From assembly GCA_965218865.1 (NCBI GenBank), contig CBDCME010000017.1, positions 1 to 15,773 on the forward strand: DNA of 15,773 nucleotides, read 5' to 3'. This DNA comes from CBDCME01 sp965218865. GTDB taxonomy: Bacteria; Pseudomonadota; Alphaproteobacteria; JAAXGF01. The notes under the pieces are model-generated. The model was not told the origin of the DNA. It did not search any database and worked only from the letters and a program-made list of their open reading frames with translations. Every line of letters starts with the position of its first letter. Positions within the stretch are counted from its first letter, which is position 1. The position numbers were made by a program, and so were the translations under genes. Below are positions 8,711 to 14,615 of the stretch, piece by piece.

Positions 8711-8737
8711 GGGGATCTTTTAAATGTGACGAAACAC
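8711..8737 (-). repeat. IS630 right terminal inverted repeat
   Basis: Read on the minus strand from 8737 it begins GTGTTTCGTCACATTTAAAA and is bordered by TA 8738-8739. The transposase ATG (8680) lies 30 bases inside the element from this repeat. Its outermost G completes the stop codon of the adjacent rubredoxin-MBL gene. Confidence 0.88.
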
Positions 8738-9444
8738 TAGGCCGCAGCGGCCAAGGCGCGGGCGAAATCGTCGCGCCAGGCGGGAAAGTCGGTGACGTAG
8801 TTGTAGCCGCAGACCTTTTTGAGGCCGCGGCCCTCGGTGATGTCGAGGACGCGGGCGCCGCGATTTCGAGTTTCGTGGGGATCGCCGTAGGGGTTGAGCT
8901 TCATGCCCGCGCCGGGCGGGAAGGCGTAGTCGCAGGCGAACAGGACGTCGTCGTGAACATACATGGTGAACCCCGGGGTGTGGCCGCCGATGTGGAAGGC
9001 CTCGAGGGAGCCGCGCTTGAAATCACCGCTGAACGCGTTATCGACCGGAAATTGCCGAGCCAGGGGATGGCTGGCATCGAGCTGGTGAAGGCACACTTGG
9101 GCGCCCCACAGATCCCGGTATTCGTTGGCGGCACCCATGAAATCCTTGTGGCTGAACAGAATCGCGTCGACCGGATCGAGATCGCGGTTGAACGCCGACG
9201 GACAGTCAACCCAAACCGGTCCCGGATCGGATTCAATTCGGTACGCGGCGTGCTCGAGGCCGAGACCCGGGACCGACATGAGCTGGGTGACGCCATCGGC
9301 AACCTCGGACGGCGTGACGCGGTATGTTTTTTCCGCCTCCTCCGAGGTCAAGAACTCTTCATGGCGGGCGCCACAAAATGGGCATACGTCCGGGCGCTCG
9401 CCGATCATGTTGTAACCACAGACCTTGCAAACCCATTGCGCCAT
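8737..9444 (-). CDS. Rubredoxin-like / metallo-beta-lactamase-fold fusion protein
   Basis: A 235-residue protein starting at ATG 9444 (MAQWVCKVCGYNMIGERPDV), behind a strong GGGAGGA with about six bases of spacing. The frame stays open back to 9627, but the ribosome site and the rubredoxin start fix 9444. Residues 6-25 form a compact rubredoxin-type iron site (C6, C9, C21, C24 in CKVCG and CPFCG). Residues ~45-235 resemble an MBL fold: LFSHKDFMG at 97-104, GGHTPGF with H155, and LFACDYAF with D172. The usual HxHxDH is reduced to H99-K-D101-F-M-G, so metal binding at the first site is altered; oxidoreductase or hydrolase activity cannot be assumed. A soluble cytoplasmic protein. The TAG stop consists of the IS target TA plus the terminal G of the IS. 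Its promoter region carries a MerR-type dyad. Confidence 0.85.
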   Translation of the reverse strand: MAQWVCKVCGYNMIGERPDVCPFCGARHEEFLTSEEAEKTYRVTPSEVADGVTQLMSVPGLGLEHAAYRIESDPGPVWVDCPSAFNRDLDPVDAILFSHKDFMGAANEYRDLWGAQVCLHQLDASHPLARQFPVDNAFSGDFKRGSLEAFHIGGHTPGFTMYVHDDVLFACDYAFPPGAGMKLNPYGDPHETRNRGARVLDITEGRGLKKVCGYNYVTDFPAWRDDFARALAAAA

Positions 9445-9723
9445 TTCATTCCTCCCGGGCTTTCCGTATCGCGACAGCACTTTGGGAATGCCGTCCACCA
9501 CGCGGAGCCTAGGTCTTGAAGTTGACTCTAAGTCAAGACATATTTTCGCGGCCGCCGGGTGACGAAAGACTGGAACAAATCGACTAGCGAGCACGCTCGA
9601 AACATCAAAAATCCCCTTGCCGGACAATCGCGGAGATGAAAATCTCCCAATGTTGGCGGAAGTTCGTTACTGTGAGGATCGATTTGACGGTTATCCGCGA
9701 TATATTGCCTGGGGAGGGAACGC
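9445..9723. other. Divergent intergenic region between rubredoxin-MBL and ParA-like genes
   Basis: 279 bp. It holds the ribosome site and MerR-type promoter of the leftward gene (9506-9536), and the GGGGAGGG ribosome site (about 9711-9718) of the rightward one. A TTGACG (9684-9689) lies 35 bases before the ParA-like start, but no properly spaced -10 follows it. No further gene seen. Confidence 0.5.
9506..9536 (-). promoter_or_regulatory. MerR-type promoter with operator for the rubredoxin-MBL gene
   Basis: On the minus strand a -35 TTGACT (9531-9536) and a -10 TAGGCT (9506-9511) are separated by 19 bp, the overlong spacing typical of promoters twisted open by MerR-family activators. Between and overlapping them is the dyad CTTAGAGTCAACTTCAAG (9515-9532), symmetrical at CTT/AGT/ACT/AAG. 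Transcription would begin near 9499, about 55 bases before the ATG. An overlapping GTCTTGA...TCAAGAC inverted repeat (9513/9514-9539) has a different centre. No MerR-family gene is in the window, so the regulator would act from elsewhere. Confidence 0.5.
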
Positions 9724-10778
9724 GTGACCGAAGGAAATTCATTTAACGCCGCCGATCAGCAAAACTACGCGGTCTTCGTGAAGGTTCTGCCGGAACTCCT
9801 GAGGACGCACGCGGGCAACTTCGTGCTGATGCGCGAGGGGCGGATCGTGCAATTCTTCAGTACCGACGACGAGGCCCTCGTCTATGGACAAAAAATGTTC
9901 CACGACGGCCTCTTCTCGGTCATGGAAGTGAGCCAACGGCTGCCGCGGGAGACGCCGCCGGAAGCGTCCGTTTTGGACATCGCCGCGGCGAGCGAGGCGC
10001 CGGCCGCGCCACAACCCGCGCCGACATCGGATTACTCCATGCGCGTCATCGTCTTCGCCTCGCAGAAGGGCGGCGCCGGAAAGACAACGCTGTGCGGGCA
10101 ACTCGCAGTGCAAGCCGAGATCGCCGGGGCGGGGCCGGTCGCGCTGATCGACACCGACCCCCAGGGGAGCCTCGCGGAGTGGTGGATCGCGCGCGCGGCC
10201 GATACCCCGCTGTTCGCCAAGACCCCATTTTGCCAACCTGACCGAGGACCTCAACCAGCTGCGCGTACAAGGGATCAAGCTGGTGTTCGTCGACACGCCG
10301 CCGGCCGTCACCGACACCATCAGGGAGGTCGTCGGCCATAGCGACATCGTCGTCATTCCGACGCGCCCGAGCCCCCCACGACCTCCGAGCCGTCGGCGCC
10401 ACCGTCGATATCATCGCAGACCAGCACAAGCCATTGATCTTCGCCGTCAACGCGGCCCGCACGCGCGCGCGGATAACCAGCGATGCGGCGGTGGCGCTGT
10501 CCCAACACGGTACCGTCGCGCCGGTCACCGTACATCAGCGCGTCGATTTCGCGACCAGCATGATCGACGGCCGCACGGTCATGGAGATGAACCCCAAGTC
10601 GCGCTCCGCGGGTGAGATCGCCGGTCTCTGGGGCTATATTTCGACGCGAGTCGGAAAGCTCGAGCACCGCCAGACACAAGTGCCGTTCGAGGGGGGCGAC
10701 CGGCGCTATCCGAATACCGGACGGAGCTTCGGGCAGCGTGGCGCGACCCGGAGCTTCGGTCAACGCGGTTCCAACTAG
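9724..10778 (+). pseudogene. ParA-like ATPase with N-terminal DUF5678-like domain, two +1 C frameshifts
   Basis: The start is GTG 9724 behind a strong GGGGAGGG. Residues ~15-72 (FVLMREGRIVQFFSTDDEAL, GQKMFHDGLFSVMEV) look like a small 'sentence' domain of the DUF5678 sort. A Pro/Ala linker follows, then ParA: deviant Walker A KGGAGKTT (115-122) and LIDTDPQGSLAEW. The frame is lost in the CCCC run at 10223-10226; with one C removed it reads AKTHFANLTEDL and continues through VFVDTPPAVTDTIREVVGHS. It is lost again in the C6 run at 10372-10377; with one C removed it reads RPSPHDLRAVGATVDII and runs to TAG 10776-10778. Removing two Cs gives exactly 351 codons. As written, the product stops in the ATPase core. 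ParA proteins partition DNA or position protein clusters. The RHH gene downstream is the likely partner. An internal ATG at 10039 would give ParA without the extra domain. The lesions may be sequencing errors. Confidence 0.8.
10722..10769 (+). repeat. Duplicated RSFGQRG motif at the ParA C terminus
   Basis: RSFGQRG is encoded at 10722-10742 and again at 10749-10769, separated by Ala-Thr, directly before the stop. The DNA copies differ at synonymous sites (GGG CAG CGT versus GGT CAA CGC), so this is not a fresh duplication. A basic, glycine-rich tail could bind nucleic acid; that is inference. Confidence 0.6.
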
Positions 10779-10902
10779 TGCACCGGCGCATTCACTTCAT
10801 TCACGCCCCCGTGCACCAGGCCTTTGTCGATGCATCAACTTTCCAAACTTCGGCTGTCGCCTCCGTTTGGGTCGATGCACTAGGGCCCGGACGCATCCAA
10901 CC

Positions 10903-11490
10903 ATGACCAAGCCAGCCGCCCGTTTGGGCTCGATCTTCGCGAGCAAGGGTGAAGCGATACCGGCGCCCGCCGTCGCCTATGTCGGCCTCAGACAGCTGCA
11001 AGGCAGGCCCGAACGCCGCAAGGAAGAACCCACCAAATTCGGCCCACCCGACCAGAGCGCCGACAGAGCGCCCGCCTGGAAGGGGACCAACCGACGCCAT
11101 TTTCCGCCGGAGGACGACTTCGGAAAACCACCGGAGTTGCCGGCGGCGGCCGCGCCGGCAACATCGCCGTTGTCGTCCTTGATCGCGCGTCACCGCGTCC
11201 CCCGGGCGTCACCGCCCCCGCCGTTGCCGCGGGAACAAACACCGCCCGCGCAGGCCGCGAGCCGGGTGGAGGTCGCGAAGTATACTCCCACGCCCGTTAC
11301 CCACGAGCTGGCGCCAACGCCGAGCGAACCCGTGGGTCCACTAGCCAAGCGAATCAAGCGCAAAAAGCTTACGGTGCGTCTCGAGCGCGACATCTTCCAG
11401 GGTTTCAAAGACCTGGCCTACCGCGGCGACTGCACTTACCAGAGCATCCTCGAGGCGGCGATTCGCGCCTATCTGGACCGTTCCGGCTGA
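10903..11490 (+). CDS. Proline-rich ribbon-helix-helix protein, likely ParA partner
   Basis: A 195-residue protein from ATG 10903. Residues 1-~145 are low-complexity and proline/alanine-rich (for example ASPPPPLPREQTPPAQ), probably disordered, apart from an N-terminal segment AARLGSIFASKGEAIP that could be a short docking helix. The C-terminal ~45 residues (KRKKLTVRLERDIFQGFKDL then AYRGDCTYQSILEAAIRAYL) fit a ribbon-helix-helix DNA-binding fold: a beta strand with alternating basic residues followed by two helices. It lies 124 bp after the ParA-like gene. Small RHH proteins beside ParA act as centromere-binding partners (ParG-like) in type Ib systems, with an unstructured arm that stimulates the ATPase. 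That role is inferred from layout only; autoregulation of the operon is a further possibility. A direct-repeat centromere was not found nearby. The frame is open upstream to 10612, but that part overlaps ParA and was rejected. Confidence 0.75.
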   Translation: MTKPAARLGSIFASKGEAIPAPAVAYVGLRQLQGRPERRKEEPTKFGPPDQSADRAPAWKGTNRRHFPPEDDFGKPPELPAAAAPATSPLSSLIARHRVPRASPPPPLPREQTPPAQAASRVEVAKYTPTPVTHELAPTPSEPVGPLAKRIKRKKLTVRLERDIFQGFKDLAYRGDCTYQSILEAAIRAYLDRSG

Positions 11491-11789
11491 GCGGCGCCCG
11501 GCGCTCGAAATTCGGGCCCACGTCCGCGGCACCGGATTCAATTCATTCTCATTCCCGTCCAGCGCCGCCAGGGCGAGGAGAACCGGCTTCCCCAGGGGGC
11601 GCTCGCGAACCGAGAACACTCAAGCACCGGCGCAAAGACGCTTGCCTGGCCACGGGGATCGTTTATGAACAACTGGATATCCGCTCTTCGTGTATCGTCG
11701 ACATTCTTCCACGCGACGCCGAGAGGATGAGAACAAGAGGCCAGTGTCGCACCGGCAACAGCTGATCGCCGCGTATCCGGGGGGACCCC
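11491..11789. other. 299-bp gap, no gene seen
   Basis: Separates the RHH gene from the CDP-alcohol phosphotransferase. It has no supported ORF, RNA gene or clear T-tailed hairpin. The end carries the GGGGGGA ribosome site of the next gene. The promoter for the downstream gene series must lie here, but I cannot assign hexamers. Confidence 0.4.
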
Positions 11790-12956
11790 GTGCCGATCTC
11801 GACTGAAACAGCGGCTCCGCCCGAGTTGATTGTCGTCGGCCAATGCGATGTTCCCCTCTGGGGACTGAGCCCGCGCGAAAGGCATGCGCGTGCCTTCCGG
11901 CGGGCCGGGGTCTCTTCGCTGGCCGAGGAGGCGCCCGCCGAGAGCCGATCCGCCGTGATCGTTCGGGCCGATTACATCCTGGCCGAGGAGCTGGTCCGTA
12001 ACCTGGTCGCGAAGGAAGATGCCATTCTCGCCGTCCCCGGGCGCGGAATCGTCGTTGCGGCCCATGCGCGTGCCGCGAACGCCGCGGCGGCGAAGGAGTT
12101 GATCTCCAGCGGCGGGCTTGTCGCGGACGCCGCCATTCCTGCCGGCATGCGCGTACTCGGTCCGGGAGAACTCGCCTCGGCCTACAACAGTACACTCCGG
12201 AAACGCGCCACGCCGATCGTTCTGTCGCTGGCGGATACGCCCTTGACCGAGGTCGAGCGGAGAATGTTCGACGCCGTCTACAAGGGCGTCACCGATTTCG
12301 TCACCAAGTGGTTTTGGCCGCGCCCGGCCCGATGGGTCACGCGCTGGGCCGCTGCCCACCGTATCACGCCCAACACGGTGACGACCGTCAGCCTCGCGCT
12401 CGTCGTCCTGGCTTCGCACCTGTTCGCCGATGGCCGCTTTCTGCTGGGAGTGCTCGTCGCCTGGGCGATGACCTTTCTCGATACAGTGGACGGAAAACTC
12501 GCGCGCCTGACGCTGACGTCGTCGCGCTGGGGGAACGTTTACGATCACGGCATCGACTTGATTCACCCGCCCTTCTGGTGGTGGGCCTGGTGGCACGGTC
12601 TCGGCGACGTCGGCGACCCGGTATCGATATCCCAGTTGGAATGGGCCTTCTGGATCATCATCGTGGGATACGTGCTGGGACGGATCATGGAGGGAGTTTT
12701 CCAACACGCCCTGAAGATTCAAACTCACGTCTGGCGCCCGATCGATTCGTACTTTCGCACCATTACCGCGCGGCGGAATCCGAATCTTGCGATTCTCACG
12801 CTCGCCGCCCTCTTCGGCCGACCGGACCTTGGGATTATCGCGGTCGCGGCATGGACGGTCATTTCGCTGATCTTTCATGCCGTCCGCCTGGGACAGGCAA
12901 TCGGGGTAAGACTACGCGGTGGTGAAATCAGGTCCTGGCTCAGTGAGCCGGAATGA
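11790..12956 (+). CDS. CDP-alcohol phosphotransferase with N-terminal nucleotidyltransferase-like domain
   Basis: A 388-residue protein from GTG 11790, with GGGGGGA just upstream. Its hallmark motif is complete: D231-x2-D234-G235-x2-A238-R239-x8-G248-x3-D252-x3-D256, the metal- and CDP-binding signature of integral-membrane CDP-alcohol phosphotransferases. Several hydrophobic helices surround it (SLALVVLASHLF, FLLGVLVAWAMTFL, WAFWIIIVGYVLGRIM, IIAVAAWTVISLIF). Residues ~1-165 are extra: VIVRADYILAEELVRNLVAK and AILAVPGRGIVVAAHARA look like the core of a GT-A nucleotidyltransferase domain lacking the GxGxR..PK loop, recalling the cytidylyltransferase half of bifunctional IPCT-DIPPS inositol-phosphate enzymes. 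Just before the membrane part, HRITPNTVT is the usual family entry. It should move a phosphoalcohol from a CDP carrier, or a CDP-lipid, to an acceptor. The substrate is unknown; downstream HAD phosphatase and nucleotidyltransferase genes suggest a three-step pathway. Confidence 0.87.
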   Translation: MPISTETAAPPELIVVGQCDVPLWGLSPRERHARAFRRAGVSSLAEEAPAESRSAVIVRADYILAEELVRNLVAKEDAILAVPGRGIVVAAHARAANAAAAKELISSGGLVADAAIPAGMRVLGPGELASAYNSTLRKRATPIVLSLADTPLTEVERRMFDAVYKGVTDFVTKWFWPRPARWVTRWAAAHRITPNTVTTVSLALVVLASHLFADGRFLLGVLVAWAMTFLDTVDGKLARLTLTSSRWGNVYDHGIDLIHPPFWWWAWWHGLGDVGDPVSISQLEWAFWIIIVGYVLGRIMEGVFQHALKIQTHVWRPIDSYFRTITARRNPNLAILTLAALFGRPDLGIIAVAAWTVISLIFHAVRLGQAIGVRLRGGEIRSWLSEPE

Positions 12957-12998
12957 CGGTGGAACGTCTTCAACAAAGTAAATAGAGACACTTCAGCA

Positions 12999-13712
12999 AT
13001 GAAGAAAACCGTGACAAACGACAGAAGCGTGGGTAAACGTGCGGCGATGCCAACCGCTGCGGTTTTTGATTTAGACAACACGATTACCAGACACGGTACC
13101 TATACACCCTTCATCTTGTCCGTGGCCCGACGCCAACCGATCAAATTTTTCCGTATCGGATCCGTTCTGCTCGCAACCATGCTCTACAAATTGCGCCTTT
13201 TGGCCCGAGGACGTCTAAAGGAAATCATGTTGACGGCCGTGCTCGCCGGCGCCCCGCGGGCCGAGGTCATGGCGCACGCGGCAAGATTCATCGACCGCTG
13301 CGTTTGTCATGGACTGCGGCCCGGCGCCTTGCGGGCCATCGCGGCCCACAAGGTGGCCGGTGATTTGCTCGTCCTGGCAACGGCGAGTTTCGACTTCTAC
13401 GCTGAAAGGCTGGGTCGGCAACTTGGCTTCGACTCCATCATCGCGACCCGGGCCGCCTGGGACGACGAGGGCCGGGTTTCGGGCAAGATCGAGGGAGAGA
13501 ATTGCCGCGGCCCGGCGAAGCTGCGGCAACTGGAATCGGTCTTGCCGGACCTACGGGATCACTATCGGGTGGTTGCTTACAGCGACCATCACGTTGATAT
13601 GCCCTTGCTGCGTTGGGCCGATCAAGGGATCGCGGTCAACCCCTCGAAACGGTTGCGCGCGTGCGCCGTCGACGAGGGATTCTCGGTCGTCGACTGGAAC
13701 ACCCAATCATGA
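12999..13712 (+). CDS. HAD-IB family phosphatase (phosphoserine-phosphatase-like)
   Basis: A 237-residue protein. All four HAD motifs are present: motif I FDLDNTIT (D24, D26, T28), motif II LATASF (T128/S130), motif III K174 in GPAKLRQ, and motif IV YSDHHVDMPLL (S195, D196, D200). The cap region between I and II is alpha-helical, as in subclass IB, with a mildly hydrophobic FRIGSVLLATMLYKLRLL. Subclass IB enzymes remove phosphate from small phosphoesters, including phosphoserine and phosphatidylglycerophosphate-like or polyol-phosphate products. It begins 42 bp after the phosphotransferase stop. ATG 12999 gives 22 residues before motif I; ATG 13047 (MPTAAVFDLD) is an equally natural start and neither has a strong ribosome site. 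In context it probably dephosphorylates the product of the preceding gene; this is inference. Confidence 0.87.
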   Translation: MKKTVTNDRSVGKRAAMPTAAVFDLDNTITRHGTYTPFILSVARRQPIKFFRIGSVLLATMLYKLRLLARGRLKEIMLTAVLAGAPRAEVMAHAARFIDRCVCHGLRPGALRAIAAHKVAGDLLVLATASFDFYAERLGRQLGFDSIIATRAAWDDEGRVSGKIEGENCRGPAKLRQLESVLPDLRDHYRVVAYSDHHVDMPLLRWADQGIAVNPSKRLRACAVDEGFSVVDWNTQS

Positions 13713-13786
13713 ACCGCGGAACCGCATCGCGGACAGGCTTCGACGCCCCGTTGCTCCAAGTCACCTGAACGACACGGAAGCCCCCC

Positions 13787-14548
13787 ATGAAGGCAATCAT
13801 TCTCAGCGCCGGACAAGGTTCCCGACTACTTCCGCTTACGGAAAATCGGCCCAAATGCCTTTTAGACATCGGCACTGAATCTTTGTTGGAACGGCAAATC
13901 CGAAGCCTGCATCGGGTTGGTATCCGGGAAGTCGTCGTCGTCGCCGGTTTTTGCGCCGGCGCGGTGGAGGAATGCGTTCGAAAATTACGGTTGGGAAACC
14001 TCGCCACGCGTTGCGTGCACAACCCCTTCTTCAATGTCGCGGACAATCTCGCCAGTTGCTGGATGGCCCGCCACGAGATGAAACAGGAATTCATACTCCT
14101 CAACGGCGATACCCTTTTCGAAACCGCCGTCTGCGAAAGTCTGCTTTCCTCACCGCCCGCGCCGGTGACCATCGCGATCGACCGCAAGGCGGCCTACGAT
14201 TCGGACGACATGAAGGTTCGTCTCGACGGGTCGCGTTTGCTCGCGGTGGGCAAATCCCTCGGCGAGGTGGACGGCGAATCGATCGGGATGTTTCGGTTTC
14301 AGGGCGACGGCCCGCGCCTATTCGCGACCATTTTAGAGCAGATCATGCGGACGCCCAACGGCCTCAATTGGTGGCACCTGAAGGCGATCGGCGTCCTGGC
14401 CGAAAGGAGACTGGTCGAATCCCACAACATCGAAGGGCTGCTCTGGTGCGAGGTCGATTATCCCCACGATCTCAAACTCGCCCGCAAACTCTTTGCCGAA
14501 CCGGCGCCGCTCGGCTGGCCCCAAACCGATGTCGAATCGGCCCAGTGA
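13787..14548 (+). CDS. Nucleotidyltransferase, phosphocholine/alcohol-phosphate cytidylyltransferase type (LicC-like)
   Basis: A 253-residue protein from ATG 13787, with GGAAG about eight bases upstream. The nucleotide-binding loop is MKAIILSAGQGSRLLPLTEN followed by RPKCLLDIG (R13, K23). The metal-binding NGD (106-108) lies in FILLNGDTLFE. Near the C terminus CEVDYPHDLKLA gives the second acidic site. Short single-domain proteins of this type are annotated as phosphocholine cytidylyltransferase (LicC-like) or sugar-phosphate nucleotidyltransferases; the short length argues against the longer glucose-1-phosphate thymidylyl- or uridylyltransferases. It would charge an alcohol phosphate with CTP (inferred) for the CDP-alcohol phosphotransferase two genes upstream. 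It is 74 bp downstream of the HAD gene, so likely the same transcription unit. The alcohol (choline, glycerol, inositol or other) is not determined. Confidence 0.85.
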   Translation: MKAIILSAGQGSRLLPLTENRPKCLLDIGTESLLERQIRSLHRVGIREVVVVAGFCAGAVEECVRKLRLGNLATRCVHNPFFNVADNLASCWMARHEMKQEFILLNGDTLFETAVCESLLSSPPAPVTIAIDRKAAYDSDDMKVRLDGSRLLAVGKSLGEVDGESIGMFRFQGDGPRLFATILEQIMRTPNGLNWWHLKAIGVLAERRLVESHNIEGLLWCEVDYPHDLKLARKLFAEPAPLGWPQTDVESAQ

Positions 14549-14615
14549 CCCTGGTCCGCCACACGACCTTGGCGCCACGAGGTCGGTCATAATCGTCTGA
14601 CGGCACGGATACCCA

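Larger units (their letters stand above)
7580..8737 (-). mobile_element. IS630-family insertion sequence, complete ends, TA target duplication
   Basis: An 1158-bp element bounded by TA at 7578-7579 and TA at 8738-8739, the target duplication typical of the IS630/Tc1/mariner superfamily. The ends are inverted repeats beginning GTGTT, matching at 21 of 27 positions by my alignment (7580-7606 against the complement of 8711-8737). It holds one transposase gene on the minus strand whose stop codon lies inside the left repeat. The transposase has a frameshift, so the copy is probably not autonomous. It sits against the 3' end of the rubredoxin-MBL gene. Confidence 0.9.

Noticed and set aside
9445..9627. 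Longer N terminus for the rubredoxin-MBL protein
   Set aside because: It would run through the strong GGGAGGA site and the MerR-type promoter; rubredoxin domains of this type start near the first Cys pair.
10612..10902. Upstream extension of the RHH gene frame
   Set aside because: It overlaps the ParA coding end and translates to low-complexity sequence; ATG 10903 starts a family-like N terminus.
11538..12878. 446-residue open frame on the minus strand
   Set aside because: It is antisense to the CDP-alcohol phosphotransferase, whose motif is complete; the translation is rich in R/D/G/P with no domain and is a by-product of high GC.
14564..14585. CGACCT...AGGTCG stem after the nucleotidyltransferase
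   Set aside because: Only six pairs with a ten-base loop and no T run; not convincing as a terminator and consistent with chance in GC-rich DNA.
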